Positions 6,726-16,560 are shown, counted from the first letter of the stretch. The stretch: DNA of 64,000 bases from Flavobacteriaceae bacterium (GCA_027490305.1 JAIXYI010000036.1:1-64000); one strand, 5' to 3'. Made by a program: numbers and translations. The notes: generated by a model not told the origin, from the letters alone.

Positions 6726-8351
6726 TTATCCCAAAAACGGATACCGGTAATCCTCCGGCGTTACAAACGTCTCCTTAATAGTTCGCGGCGACACCCAACG
6801 CAACAGGTTCTGCATCGAACCGGCCTTGTCGTTCGTGCCTGAAGCCCGTGCACCACCAAACGGCTGCATACCCACGACCGCTCCGGTAGGTTTGTCGTTG
6901 ATATAGAAGTTGCCTGCCGAATTCACCAACGCCGTAGTCGCTTCCGCAATTGCATAGCGATCCTGGCTGAAGACGGCACCGGTAAGGGCATATTCTGATG
7001 TGCCGTCAACCAGTTTCAGGGTTTCAGTCCAGTTTGCATCTTCGTACACATAAATCGTCACCACCGGCCCGAACAACTCGGTTTCCATGGTCGTGTACTT
7101 CGGATTGGTCGTCACGATCACCGTCGGTTGGATGAACCATCCTTTTGACTTGTCATATCCGCCGCCTACGATGATCTCGGCGTCCGCATCCTGTTTCGCC
7201 TGGTCGATATACTTCGCCAGTTTGTCAAAAGAGGCCTCATGGATCACCGCCGTAACAAAGTTCGACATATCCTCCGGCGATCCCTGCTTCATCGATTTGA
7301 CATCAGCAATCAGTTGCTCTTTCACCGCTGGCCACAAACTTTGTGGGATGTAGGCCCGTGACGCCGCCGAACATTTCTGTCCCTGGAACTCAAAACCACC
7401 TCGCGTGATGCCGGTCACGACCTGTCGCACGTTGGCGCTAGGGTGCGCCAATACGAAGTCTTTGCCTCCGGTTTCGCCCACAATACGCGGATAGGTTTTA
7501 TATGTATGGATGTTCTCACCGACTTTCTTCCACAATTCCTTAAAAACAAAGGTCGAACCGGTGTAGTGGATGCCCGCGAAATCCGGACTCGCCAACAGCG
7601 TATCCGAAATCATGACCGGGTCACCGAATACGACGTTGATAACGCCATCCGGAACACCCGCTTCCTTGAATACATCCAAAATAATCTTGGCCGAAAATAC
7701 TTGGCTGTCACTCGGTTTCCACACCACCACATTACCCATCATCGCCACACACGACGGCAAGTTGGCCGCGATTGCCGTGAAGTTGAACGGTGTGATGGCG
7801 TATACAAACCCTTCGAGTGGGCGGTATTCGACACGGTCCCAGGTCGACGAATCCGACTTCGGCTGGTCGTGGTAAATCTGCGTCATGAACTCAACGTTAT
7901 AGCGTAGGAAGTCAATCAACTCACATGCCGCATCGATTTCCGCCTGGTGGATTGTCTTCGACTGTCCGATCATCGTTGCTGCGTTGATGCGGGCGCGATA
8001 GGGTCCGGCGATCAATTCGGCTGCTTTCAAAAAGATAGCCGCGCGTTGCTCCCATTGAAGGGACGCCCATGCCTCACGGGCCTCCAATGCCGACGCGATG
8101 GCTTGCTGCACGTGTGCTTTTTCTGCCAGGTGGTATTTCCCCACTACATGCTGGTGGTCGTGCGGTGGACGGATATCCCGGGTGTTGCCGGTATAGATCC
8201 GGTCCTTCCCGATGTGCAAAGGCACGTCGATAGTCTCGTTCCACAGTTTTTTATAGGCCGCCAGTACAGCCTCCCGCTCCGGACTGCCCGGCGCATACGA
8301 TTTGACAGGTTCGTTCACCGCTTTCGGAACCTGGAAAAAACCTTTTGGCAT
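6726..8351 (-). CDS. pruA: L-glutamate gamma-semialdehyde (1-pyrroline-5-carboxylate) dehydrogenase
   Basis: Oxidises glutamate semialdehyde to glutamate with NAD+, the second step of proline breakdown. The 541-residue length and the start MPKGFFQVPKAVNEPVKSYA are typical for the stand-alone Bacteroidota enzyme; the ATG at 8351 is preferred over the one at 8375. Visible aldehyde dehydrogenase features are the NAD-binding YTGSTFVFK segment, the general-base Glu in IVGETGGKDF, the catalytic Cys in FEFQGQKCSAASRAY and the ELFGPVVTIYVY motif near the end, followed by MQPFGGARASGTNDKAG. No proline dehydrogenase gene lies next to it. Confidence 0.95.
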   Translation of the reverse strand: MPKGFFQVPKAVNEPVKSYAPGSPEREAVLAAYKKLWNETIDVPLHIGKDRIYTGNTRDIRPPHDHQHVVGKYHLAEKAHVQQAIASALEAREAWASLQWEQRAAIFLKAAELIAGPYRARINAATMIGQSKTIHQAEIDAACELIDFLRYNVEFMTQIYHDQPKSDSSTWDRVEYRPLEGFVYAITPFNFTAIAANLPSCVAMMGNVVVWKPSDSQVFSAKIILDVFKEAGVPDGVINVVFGDPVMISDTLLASPDFAGIHYTGSTFVFKELWKKVGENIHTYKTYPRIVGETGGKDFVLAHPSANVRQVVTGITRGGFEFQGQKCSAASRAYIPQSLWPAVKEQLIADVKSMKQGSPEDMSNFVTAVIHEASFDKLAKYIDQAKQDADAEIIVGGGYDKSKGWFIQPTVIVTTNPKYTTMETELFGPVVTIYVYEDANWTETLKLVDGTSEYALTGAVFSQDRYAIAEATTALVNSAGNFYINDKPTGAVVGMQPFGGARASGTNDKAGSMQNLLRWVSPRTIKETFVTPEDYRYPFLG

Positions 8352-8407
8352 AGTATATTTTTTAAGGATTGTCAAAAAAAGTACCGCAAAGATACGAATT
8401 CGTGAGT

Positions 8408-8447
8408 AGTCTCAGTCTCAGTCACGGTGTCAGTCTCAGTCTCAGTT
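8408..8447 (+). repeat. Tandem CAGTCT hexamers
   Basis: Four to five tandem copies of a CAGTCT-like hexamer with one interruption. Comparable CAGTCG/CAGTCA runs occur at 36671-36718. Confidence 0.7.
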
Positions 8448-8547
8448 GATGAAATAATAGATCTTTTTTTCTCCAATGGGTAGCTTTTGATGAAGTGACC
8501 GCGGCAGCTACTGCCAACTGCGACTGTAAACTAAATAAGGCAGCTCT

Positions 8548-8681
8548 TCCGGCTCTCCGCTCAATTCCCTTCCACCCGGCCGTTGGTGCAGGCACCGGCA
8601 CGAGCTTCCGTTGGTCGCTGTGCCGCCTGCCGCACCAACAGGCCGTGCGGTGCGGGTCATTACCGCTGCGATCCGGGCTGT
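8548..8681 (+). repeat. Dispersed GC-rich intergenic element, copy 1
   Basis: About 134 bases sharing three conserved blocks with 16561-16692: TCCGGCTSTCCGCT at the start, GCTTCCGYTGGTCGC about 56 bases in, and CCGCTKCSATCCGGGCT at the end. The text between the blocks differs, and the block spacing is nearly constant. Several open frames cross it but none is shared between the copies. It fills most of the gap between pruA and the repair operon. Confidence 0.55.
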
Positions 8682-8738
8682 GAGGAACGGCTTCGAATGG
8701 ACGTTGCCACCACCTACAAGAGCCGTTTCCGAAGGGCC

Positions 8739-8773
8739 GAGACCTCAAAGGTTTTTAAAACCTTTGAGGTCTC
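8739..8773. repeat. Perfect 17-bp inverted repeat (GACCTCAAAGG type)
   Basis: The arms 8739-8755 and 8757-8773 are exact reverse complements around a single T, so the RNA from either strand would fold into a long hairpin. Relatives with the same outer word AGACCT and AAAACC centre occur at 15404-15437, and a half-copy at 14693-14705. Confidence 0.75.
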
Positions 8774-8879
8774 GAAGGTAGCCTTCTTGCCGGAAAATGG
8801 GGTGCGGAAAAACCGTAACAATTGTTAAAATATTGACCCTGTCCGGTGCTTAACGCAAATCGTCGTATTTTTAAGCTAC

Positions 8880-9941
8880 ATGCGCCCAAGGACTCCACTT
8901 CTTGCATTTGACGACAAAGGTATTTACTGCGCCCAGGCCGGTGTATACCTCGATCCGTGGCGCCCGGTTGACAAGGCTATCATCACCCATGGCCATTCCG
9001 ATCACGCCCGTTGGGGGCATCAGGCCTATATCACCCACCATGACAACGTGCCCATTATCCGTCACCGACTCGGAGACATCCGCGTGACCGGAAAAGCGTG
9101 GAACGAAACCTTTACGATCAACGGCGTGACGTTTTCACTGCATCCCGCTGGGCATATCGTCGGATCATCGCAGGTGCGGGTCGAATACAAAGGGGAAGTA
9201 TGGGTTTTCACCGGTGATTATAAAACCGAAGACGACGGACTCGCGGTGCCGTACGAACCCGTCAAATGCCACACTTTCATTACCGAATGCACCTTCGGAC
9301 TGCCCGCGTTCAACTGGGTGCCGCAGACGCAGGTGTTCCAGGATATCAACAGTTGGTGGGCCGAGAATCAGGCGGAAGGCCGCACCTCGGTCTTGTTTGG
9401 CTATACCCTCGGAAAGGCGCAACGCCTGATCCGCCACCTCGACACATCGATCGGGAAAATCTACACCCACGGCGCGGTAGAGAATATGAACGAGGTCATC
9501 CGCCCTATCGCCTGGCTGCCCGAAACCACCCGCATCACAACGCTTACCAAAAAAGAAGAACTGCTCGGCAACATTGTGATTGCACCGCCCTCCGCGCACG
9601 GCAGCACCTGGATACGGAAAATGGCACCGTTCGTCACCGGCACCGCTTCCGGTTGGATGGCCTTCCGGGGTGCCCGCCGCCGCCGCGCCATCGACAAAGG
9701 ATTCGTCATGAGTGACCATTGCGATTGGTATTCCCTTCTGGATTCCATCAAAGCGACGGGTTGCGAAAAGGTGATCGCCACACACGGCTATTCTGACATT
9801 TTCTCGCGCTACCTCCGCGAACTCGGCTACGATGCCCGCACCGCTCACACCCAATACGAAGGCGAATCAGGGGAACTCGAGGCGCGCGACAACGATGCCG
9901 TCGATACCGAACCCGCCGCCCGAACCGAATCGACTGCATGA
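8880..9941 (+). CDS. Ligase-associated DNA exonuclease (metallo-beta-lactamase/beta-CASP)
   Basis: A 353-residue nuclease of the family found with bacterial ATP-dependent DNA ligases and thought to trim DNA ends in repair. The metal-binding motif THGHSDHARWG (residues 36-46) is intact, as are the later Asp in FTGDYKTEDDG and the histidines in HPAGHIVGS and SDHCDWYSL, and a beta-CASP-like second half ends near IATHGYSDIF. Length fits the family; the last 25 residues are an acidic disordered tail. It is the first gene of a four-gene operon and overlaps the ligase by ATGA. Confidence 0.93.
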   Translation: MRPRTPLLAFDDKGIYCAQAGVYLDPWRPVDKAIITHGHSDHARWGHQAYITHHDNVPIIRHRLGDIRVTGKAWNETFTINGVTFSLHPAGHIVGSSQVRVEYKGEVWVFTGDYKTEDDGLAVPYEPVKCHTFITECTFGLPAFNWVPQTQVFQDINSWWAENQAEGRTSVLFGYTLGKAQRLIRHLDTSIGKIYTHGAVENMNEVIRPIAWLPETTRITTLTKKEELLGNIVIAPPSAHGSTWIRKMAPFVTGTASGWMAFRGARRRRAIDKGFVMSDHCDWYSLLDSIKATGCEKVIATHGYSDIFSRYLRELGYDARTAHTQYEGESGELEARDNDAVDTEPAARTESTA

Positions 9942-11536
9942 AGAACTTTGCCGAACTCATACGCACCTTAGACAGTTCGAATAAGACCTCGGCCAAGGTG
10001 GAGGCACTTACCGACTATTTTCGCCATGCCTCCGACGAAGACAAGGTCTGGACCATCGCCCTGCTGTCGCACCGCCGCCCGCCGCGTCCGGTCAATACCA
10101 CCCTCTTACGGATGTGGGCCAACGAACTCGCCGGTATTCCGCTGTGGCTCTTCGAGGAAAGCTACCACATCGTAGGCGACCTCGCCGAGACCATCGCGCT
10201 GGTCGTTCCGCCTTCGAACGAGCCGTCCGATAAAAGTCTCACCGAGTTCCTACTTGAGATTATCGCGCTTCGACGTAAGTCTGACGACCACAAGAAAGCG
10301 TACCTGCAGTCGAACTGGAAAGGACTCGCTTATTACGAGCGGTTCGTTTTTACTAAACTCATCACCGGAAGTTTCCGCATCGGCGTCAGCCAAAAACTCA
10401 TGACACGAGCCCTTTCGAAAGCAGAAAACGTCGACGAAGACCTTTTGGCGTATAAACTCATGGGCGACTGGGACCCGGCGCGGACGACGTTCCAGCAATT
10501 GGTGCGCGATGAACAAAGCCAGGACTATCTCTCAAAACCGTATCCGTTCTATCTTGCCTATCCCATCGAAGGCGCGATCGAAGACCTGGGTCCGGCTTCC
10601 GACTGGAGCGTCGAACACAAATGGGACGGCATCCGCTCGCAAACCATTCGCCGCGACGGTAAACTCTACGTCTGGAGTCGCGGTGAAGAACTCGTCACCG
10701 ATAAATACCCCGAGTTCAATGCCTTCCTCGACGCGATTCCCGACGGCACGGTCATTGACGGCGAGATTTTGCCTTTTACCAATGGTGAGATCGGCTCGTT
10801 TAACGACTTACAAACTCGCATCGGACGCAAGACGGTCACGCAAGCACTACTAAAGACAACACCCGTCATCATCCGCGCTTACGATATCCTCGAATGGGAG
10901 GGGCAGGACGTTCGGGAGCGTACCTATGAAGAACGGCGGCAGTTGCTCGAACGTCTCTATGCCAACATCGCTTCTCCGTCGCTTCCCCTTCAATTGTCGG
11001 AACGCCAACAGTTTTCTACTTGGGACGAAGTGACAAGGGAGCGCGAACAGGCGCGGGAACGCCATTCAGAAGGATTGATGCTGAAACGAAACGCGTCGCC
11101 GTACCAGGTGGGTCGTAAAAAAGGCGATTGGTGGAAATGGAAAATAGAACCTCTGACGATTGACGCCGTGCTGACGTATGCGATGCGGGGACACGGGCGC
11201 CGGTCAAACCTCTTTACCGATTATACGTTTGCGTTATGGCAGGAAACGGAAAACGGACGGGAATTGGTGACGTTCGCGAAAGCCTATTCCGGACTCACCG
11301 ACGCCGAGTTTCGCAAGGTTGACGACTGGATCAAGAAAAACACCCTTGAGCGCTTCGGGCCCGTGCGTAGCGTAACGCCTGAACTGGTTTTTGAGATCGG
11401 ATTCGAAGGCGTGGCACTGTCGAAACGGCATAAAAGCGGCGTCGCCACACGTTTTCCGCGTATTTTACGCTGGCGGCACGACAAAAAGATTGAAGACGCC
11501 AACTCGATCGAAGACCTTAAAAACCTGATCCCGTGA
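9938..11536 (+). CDS. ATP-dependent DNA ligase
   Basis: Seals nicks using ATP. The 532 residues contain an N-terminal DNA-binding domain (1-200), the adenylation domain with nucleotidyl-transfer motif EHKWDGIRSQ (catalytic Lys 228), motif DGEILPF, the SEGLMLKR motif and the C-terminal KWKIEPLTIDAVL motif V region, then an OB-fold. This combination, with the flanking nuclease, helicase and phosphoesterase, marks the ligase-associated repair cluster rather than the main NAD-dependent ligase. The start is fixed by ATGA overlap with the exonuclease, and its stop overlaps the helicase GTG start. Confidence 0.95.
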   Translation: MKNFAELIRTLDSSNKTSAKVEALTDYFRHASDEDKVWTIALLSHRRPPRPVNTTLLRMWANELAGIPLWLFEESYHIVGDLAETIALVVPPSNEPSDKSLTEFLLEIIALRRKSDDHKKAYLQSNWKGLAYYERFVFTKLITGSFRIGVSQKLMTRALSKAENVDEDLLAYKLMGDWDPARTTFQQLVRDEQSQDYLSKPYPFYLAYPIEGAIEDLGPASDWSVEHKWDGIRSQTIRRDGKLYVWSRGEELVTDKYPEFNAFLDAIPDGTVIDGEILPFTNGEIGSFNDLQTRIGRKTVTQALLKTTPVIIRAYDILEWEGQDVRERTYEERRQLLERLYANIASPSLPLQLSERQQFSTWDEVTREREQARERHSEGLMLKRNASPYQVGRKKGDWWKWKIEPLTIDAVLTYAMRGHGRRSNLFTDYTFALWQETENGRELVTFAKAYSGLTDAEFRKVDDWIKKNTLERFGPVRSVTPELVFEIGFEGVALSKRHKSGVATRFPRILRWRHDKKIEDANSIEDLKNLIP

Positions 11537-13998
11537 ACCGAAGCGACCAATTCGAAACCGCCGAACGGTGGTTCCAGGCGCAGGGCTGGAAAGCCTTTCC
11601 GTTCCAGAAGCAAACCTGGACGGCGTTCCTTCAGGGCAAAAATGGCCTGTTGAATGCCCCAACCGGTAGCGGCAAGACCTACGCCCTCTGGATTCCGGTC
11701 GTATTGGACTATTTGAAGCGCCGGGAAGGGAAACGGTCGGCATCCGGACTGAAAGCCATCTGGATCACGCCGCTTCGGGCTTTGTCCGTCGAAATCAAAC
11801 AGGCGGCCGAACGCGTAGTAGCCGATCTGGCGCCGGAGATGACCGTCGGCATTCGCACCGGCGACACCAGCACGTCGGAACGTTCAAAGCAACGCAACAA
11901 GATGCCCGATTTGTTGGTAACGACGCCCGAGAGCCTGCAACTGCTACTGGCAACAAAAGGATATGCCAAACTCTTTGAAAACTGCAGCGCCATCATCGTT
12001 GACGAATGGCACGAACTGCTAGGTACGAAGCGCGGTGTGCAGATGGAGCTTGCGTTGTCACGACTGAAAACCATCGCGCCCCAAATGCGTATCTGGGGTA
12101 TCTCGGCTACTATCGGTAACCTACAACAAGCCCGCGATGTATTGCTGGGGATGCAGTCAGAGGCATTGGAAAACTCCGTCCTCATCCGCGCCGACATCGA
12201 CAAGAAAATCAAAGTCGTGTCGATCATTCCCGAGAAAATGGATACCTATCCCTGGCGGGGCCATATGGGGATCCACCTACTCGATGAGGTGGCCAAAATC
12301 ATCAAAGCGAGTAAAACAACCCTTGTTTTCACCAACGTTCGATCGGCCTGCGAACTGTGGTTCCAGCGGCTGTTGGAGAAGTATCCGGAGTTCGCCGGCG
12401 AAATGGCCATGCACCACGGCAGTATCGACCGTGAAACCCGGCTTTGGGTGGAAGATGCGATACGGAGGGAAGAACTGAAAGTGGTGGTCTGCACGTCGAG
12501 TCTCGATTTGGGTGTCGATTTCGCACCCGTCGAATCGGTGGTGCAGGTGGGTGGTCCCAAAGGCGTCGCGCGGTTCATGCAACGGGCGGGGCGCAGCGGC
12601 CACCAGCCAGAGAAAGAGAGCGTCATCTATTTCCTTTCTACCTATGCGATGGAACTCGTGGAAGCCTCGGCCTTGCGGAAAGCCGTTGCGCGCACCGTGG
12701 TAGAAGACCGTATCCCGTATCTCGACAGTTGGGATGTGTTGGTGCAATACCTCAATACGCTAGCCGTGTCGGATGGTTTTACTCCTGATGAGATTCGGGA
12801 GGAAGTGCGTTCGACCTTCTGCTTTCAGGCCATGAATGACGCCGACTGGCAATGGATACTGAATTTCATCACCCAGGGCAGCCAGAGTTTGCAGGCCTAT
12901 GACGAATATAAGAAAGTCGAAATAGGGGAAGACGGGCGCTTCAAGATCAACAGTCGCGCCATCGCCATGCACCATCGCATGTCGATCGGCACTATTGTGG
13001 GCGATGCTGTGATGCAGGTAAAATGGTTGGGTGGTGGTTATATCGGCACCATAGAGGAATCGTTTGTCTCGAAGTTGAAGCCCGGCGATGTGTTTACCTT
13101 TGCCGGTAAGAGCCTCGAACTTTTTAAAATCAAGAACATGCAGGTATTGGTGCGCAAAGCGGAAGGCAAAAAATCGGGTCGACTGGCGAGTTGGCTGGGC
13201 GGACGGCTTTCGTTTTCAGCCCAGATGAGTGAGATGCTGCGGCAGGAGATGCATACCGTGAACACCGGGCACCTGACGCCGGAATTGAAAGCGATGGCAC
13301 CGATCTTCCAACGACAACAAAGAGAATCGATTGTGCCGGATGCGAACCAGTTCCTGATCGAAACTTTCAAAACGCGGGAAGGCTACCATGCCTTGTTCTA
13401 TCCGTTTGAAGGGCGTTTCGTGCATGAGGCAATGGCGAGTTTGCTGGCCTTCCGAATCAGCCTGTTGACGCCCATTACGTTTTCACTGGCCTACAATGAT
13501 TACGGATTCGAACTGTTGTCGGATCAGGAAATCGACCTGCAAAGTGTGCTCGACAACAACCTGTTTAGCACCTCGCACGTGCATGCCGACTTGCAGCGCA
13601 GCCTGAACGCCACCGAAATGGCGCGGCGGAAGTTCCGGGATATCGCCGTTATCGCCGGACTCGTTTTCACGTGGTATCCGGGTAAGGTCATTAAAACGAA
13701 ACAATTACAGGCCAGTTCGGCCCTGCTGTTTGAGGTCTTCCGGGATTACGAACCTGACAACCTTCTGTTTCAGCAATCGTTTCGCGAAACGTTTGAACAC
13801 CAGTTGCAGGAAGGACGTCTCATTGAAGCGTTAGAGCGTATCGGTGGACAGCAAATCGTCTGGCGGCGGTGCACCAAACCAACACCGTTTAGCTTCCCGA
13901 TCATCACGGATCGACTCCGGGAAAAACTGTCGTCGGAAACACTCGAAGAGCGCATCCGGAAGATGACAGCACAGTATATGAAAGGAGAGAACGCATGA
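11533..13998 (+). CDS. Ligase-associated DEXH-box DNA helicase (Lhr-like)
   Basis: An 821-residue superfamily 2 helicase. Motif I APTGSGKT is at residues 42-49, the DEXH box is DEWH at 157-160, motif III is WGISATIG, and motif VI is QRAGRSGHQPE. These precede the winged-helix and Lhr-like C-terminal regions. The start codon is GTG, forced by the 4-base overlap with the ligase stop. It is the third member of the operon and probably opens or scans damaged DNA for the ligase and exonuclease; that role is inferred from the family. Its stop overlaps the start of the phosphoesterase gene by ATGA. Confidence 0.93.
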   Translation: MNRSDQFETAERWFQAQGWKAFPFQKQTWTAFLQGKNGLLNAPTGSGKTYALWIPVVLDYLKRREGKRSASGLKAIWITPLRALSVEIKQAAERVVADLAPEMTVGIRTGDTSTSERSKQRNKMPDLLVTTPESLQLLLATKGYAKLFENCSAIIVDEWHELLGTKRGVQMELALSRLKTIAPQMRIWGISATIGNLQQARDVLLGMQSEALENSVLIRADIDKKIKVVSIIPEKMDTYPWRGHMGIHLLDEVAKIIKASKTTLVFTNVRSACELWFQRLLEKYPEFAGEMAMHHGSIDRETRLWVEDAIRREELKVVVCTSSLDLGVDFAPVESVVQVGGPKGVARFMQRAGRSGHQPEKESVIYFLSTYAMELVEASALRKAVARTVVEDRIPYLDSWDVLVQYLNTLAVSDGFTPDEIREEVRSTFCFQAMNDADWQWILNFITQGSQSLQAYDEYKKVEIGEDGRFKINSRAIAMHHRMSIGTIVGDAVMQVKWLGGGYIGTIEESFVSKLKPGDVFTFAGKSLELFKIKNMQVLVRKAEGKKSGRLASWLGGRLSFSAQMSEMLRQEMHTVNTGHLTPELKAMAPIFQRQQRESIVPDANQFLIETFKTREGYHALFYPFEGRFVHEAMASLLAFRISLLTPITFSLAYNDYGFELLSDQEIDLQSVLDNNLFSTSHVHADLQRSLNATEMARRKFRDIAVIAGLVFTWYPGKVIKTKQLQASSALLFEVFRDYEPDNLLFQQSFRETFEHQLQEGRLIEALERIGGQQIVWRRCTKPTPFSFPIITDRLREKLSSETLEERIRKMTAQYMKGENA

Positions 13999-14633
13999 CG
14001 ATTGTAATCGACGGGCACCATTTCGAACTCCACTGTTCGGGGGCGATGCTGTGGCAGGAGCGCCGGATGTTGCTGATTTCGGATGTGCATATCGGAAAGG
14101 TGAGCCACTTTCGCCAACACGGCGTAGCCATTCCGCCTGTTTCGGCGGAGGCGAATTTCCGGAAACTCGCCAAAGTGGTCGAACATTTTCAACCTGAGAC
14201 GATTCTTTTCCTTGGCGATCTCTTCCACAGCCAGAAGAACCGCGAATGGCAGCTTTTTGAAGACTGGATGTTGGGTGTTGACGCGCGGGTAGTATTGGTG
14301 GAAGGAAATCACGATGTGATCGCCAGACGGCATTATGACGAATTGGGCGTAGCGGTTTGCGACGAACTGGTGGAGGCGGGATTTCTTTTCACCCATCATC
14401 CGACCAATCGTGACGGCTACTTTAATTTTGCGGGACACATCCATCCTAGAATCGTGTTGCGAAGCACGGGCCGCACATCGTTACGGTTGGCCTGTTTTTT
14501 CAGAAGAGGCCAACAGTTGATCCTTCCGGCTTTTGGTGAGTTCACCGGTAAATACACCCTTGAACCCGAAGAAGGCGATGCTGTTTGGGTCGTGGCGAAA
14601 GAAGCAGTGTTGCAGGTATTTGGGGCGGGTTAG
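13995..14633 (+). CDS. pdeM: Ligase-associated DNA endonuclease/phosphoesterase PdeM
   Basis: A 212-residue calcineurin-like metallophosphoesterase. Metal ligands appear in order: DVHIGK (Asp30, His32), GDLFHS (Asp75), GNHD (Asn105, His106), THHP (His134-135) and GHIHP (147-151). Members of this family next to ATP-dependent ligases are annotated as ligase-associated DNA damage response endonucleases. It is the last gene of the four-gene overlapping operon, with no clear hairpin terminator right after it. Confidence 0.9.
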   Translation: MTIVIDGHHFELHCSGAMLWQERRMLLISDVHIGKVSHFRQHGVAIPPVSAEANFRKLAKVVEHFQPETILFLGDLFHSQKNREWQLFEDWMLGVDARVVLVEGNHDVIARRHYDELGVAVCDELVEAGFLFTHHPTNRDGYFNFAGHIHPRIVLRSTGRTSLRLACFFRRGQQLILPAFGEFTGKYTLEPEEGDAVWVVAKEAVLQVFGAG

Positions 14634-14747
14634 GGGTGAATGCCTACATTGTGGCAACCGTTGATGTTCCTAGCGATAATGCCCTGCCCAGACCTCAAAG
14701 GTCTTAAAGATATTGCTGTTCGGAAGACACATCGTTTTACATTTGAT

Positions 14748-15345
14748 AAGAAAACGATAAGAGCCAAAGTAAGTATTTCTTCGCTATTGGAGTTGCTAGA
14801 TAAGGATGTTTTATCTGCTATTGCCGATGCAAGTCAGGTTGACTACAAGGCTAAAAGTTAACTGGTGAGGTGCTACTCAAGCTTTTGCTGATGAGTGTTT
14901 TAGACGACACTAAGATCAGTCTACGGATTATGGAGAAGGCCTTTTCCAGCAATATGTTTAGCATGTTTGCTTCGATGCCAGACGATCAACGCATTCGCTA
15001 CAGTAGTCTCTCAGAGCGTCTCTCCACCATTAATGAGGCTTATTTTCGCGAGGTGTTCCATCATGTCTTCGACCTCTCCAAGCGTTTTTATGCTAACGGA
15101 CTCGAGCCCTACCATATACGTCCCTTTGATTCGACGAGTCTTTCTCTATCAGAAAAACTCCTGACATAAGGAATGGTGAATGGACGAATAAAGACCCAAT
15201 CAAGTGGGTAGAACCTTTTTCTAATGAACAATATAAGGGATATTACCGCCGCCGAGATCACCCACATATATAAGCAAGATGGGAGATTGAGGTCTTTTTT
15301 AAATTCAGCAAAAAACACCTTCACCAACTTCACAATTAAAACCTG
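14748..15345 (+). pseudogene. Decayed IS4-family transposase
   Basis: The N-terminal part reads SISSLLELLDKDVLSAIADA in one frame, then after a stop and shift near 14862 continues as LTGEVLLKLLLMSVLDDTK. It ends in the first catalytic Asp region (RPFDSTSLSLSEKLLT) and a TAA at 15167. Much of the middle is deleted. The IS4 YREK signature survives near 15269-15313, as tyrosine, two residues, Arg, three residues, Glu in RWEIEVFFKFSKK, with a 1-base shift between the Tyr and Arg codons. The element is clearly dead and its inverted ends were not found. Confidence 0.75.
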
Positions 15346-15437
15346 CAAGGTGTGGAAAACCTTGCGAGTCACTGACTTCCAATATTCCCAACTTCATAAC
15401 TCACAAGACCTACAGGGTTTTAAAACCTTGCAGGTCT
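15342..15437. repeat. Two AGGTCT-type hairpin repeats behind the transposase relic
   Basis: A weaker palindrome (15342-15370, AACCTGCAAGG with CCTTGCGAGT) and a better one at 15404-15437 with 16-bp arms (AGACCTACAGGGTTTT and AAAACCTTGCAGGTCT, two imperfect pairs). They belong to the hairpin family seen at 8739-8773. Confidence 0.6.
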
Positions 15438-15499
15438 GAAACTTTCTGACTTCCCAACTCCCGATCTCCCCATCTTCCGAACTTCTCCTTACTTTTCCC

Positions 15500-15507
15500 T
15501 AAATTTG
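15500..15507 (+). promoter_or_regulatory. -7 promoter box (TAAATTTG) of pheS
   Basis: Exact TAnnTTTG match 19 bases upstream of ATG 15526. An alternative TTG start at 15505 would lie inside this box, which settles the start at 15526. Confidence 0.7.
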
Positions 15508-15525
15508 CACATTCAAACGCGCACG

Positions 15526-16545
15526 ATGATCGACAGGATAAAAGAATACATAGTAGAAGCCCAATCGTTTTCCACCCAAAAGAAGGATGAGTTGGAGGCT
15601 TTCCGCATCAAATTCCTCGGAAGCAAAGGCATCCTAAAGGACCTTTTCAATGAATTCCGCAACATCCCGAACGACCAGAAAAAAGACTTCGGACAGGTCA
15701 TCAACACCCTCAAGAATGCCGCCGAGGAAAAACTGAAAGAACTGCAGGAAGCGCTCGAAAGCAAAGAAGAAACCAAAGGCATCTACGGCGACCTGACCCG
15801 TCCGGGCGAGCCCATAGCCATCGGCTCCCGCCATCCGATTTCGCTCGTAAAAAACCAAATCATCGATGTCTTTTCGAATATCGGGTTCAACGTGTCAGAA
15901 GGACCTGAAATCGAAGACGATTGGCACAACTTCACCGCGCTCAACCTGCCCGAATACCACCCGGCGCGCGACATGCAGGATACGTTCTTCATCCAGACCA
16001 ACCCCGACGTGTTGCTGCGCACGCACACCTCATCGGTGCAGGTCCGCTATATGGAGGCCCACAAACCACCGATCCGCACCATCAGTCCGGGTCGTGTGTT
16101 CCGCAACGAAGCCATCTCCAGCCGCTCGCACTGTATTTTCCACCAGGTCGAAGGGCTTTACATAGACAAAGACGTGTCGTTCGCCGATCTCAAGCAAACG
16201 CTGCTCTATTTCACCAAAGAAATGTTTGGCAAGTCGAAAATCCGCCTGCGCCCGTCGTACTTCCCGTTCACGGAGCCGAGTGCGGAAGTGGATATTTATT
16301 GGGGACTCAAAACCGAAACCGACTACCGCATCACCAAAGGAACCGGTTGGCTCGAAATCATGGGCTGCGGCATGGTCGACCCGAACGTGCTGAAAAACTG
16401 CGGCATCAACCCAGACGAATACACCGGCTTCGCCTTCGGCATGGGCATCGAACGCATCGCCATGCTGCTCTACCAAATCGGCGACATCCGGATGTTCTAT
16501 GAAAACGACGTCCGTTTCCTCGAGCAGTTCAAGGCGGGAATTTAG
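15526..16545 (+). CDS. pheS: Phenylalanyl-tRNA synthetase alpha subunit
   Basis: Catalytic subunit of the alpha2-beta2 enzyme that charges tRNA-Phe. The 339-residue length is standard. The N-terminal 85 residues form the tRNA-binding coiled coil. The class II core follows: motif 1 region around [17 protein letters not shown], motif 2 [20 protein letters not shown], and motif 3 [14 protein letters not shown] near residue 315. The start ATG 15526 follows the -7 box at 15500. The beta subunit gene is not adjacent, which is common in Bacteroidota. Confidence 0.96.
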   Translation: MIDRIKEYIVEAQSFSTQKKDELEAFRIKFLGSKGILKDLFNEFRNIPNDQKKDFGQVINTLKNAAEEKLKELQEALESKEETKGIYGDLTRPGEPIAIGSRHPISLVKNQIIDVFSNIGFNVSEGPEIEDDWHNFTALNLPEYHPARDMQDTFFIQTNPDVLLRTHTSSVQVRYMEAHKPPIRTISPGRVFRNEAISSRSHCIFHQVEGLYIDKDVSFADLKQTLLYFTKEMFGKSKIRLRPSYFPFTEPSAEVDIYWGLKTETDYRITKGTGWLEIMGCGMVDPNVLKNCGINPDEYTGFAFGMGIERIAMLLYQIGDIRMFYENDVRFLEQFKAGI

Positions 16546-16560
16546 GTTTTGGGAAGCTAA

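Noticed and set aside
8422-8748. Minus-strand 108-residue frame
   Set aside because: Arg/Trp/Cys-rich composition, covers the hexamer array and the GC-rich dispersed element; a repeat shadow.
9165-9854. Minus-strand 229-residue frame opposite the exonuclease gene
   Set aside because: The plus-strand frame has intact catalytic motifs; this one has none and odd composition.
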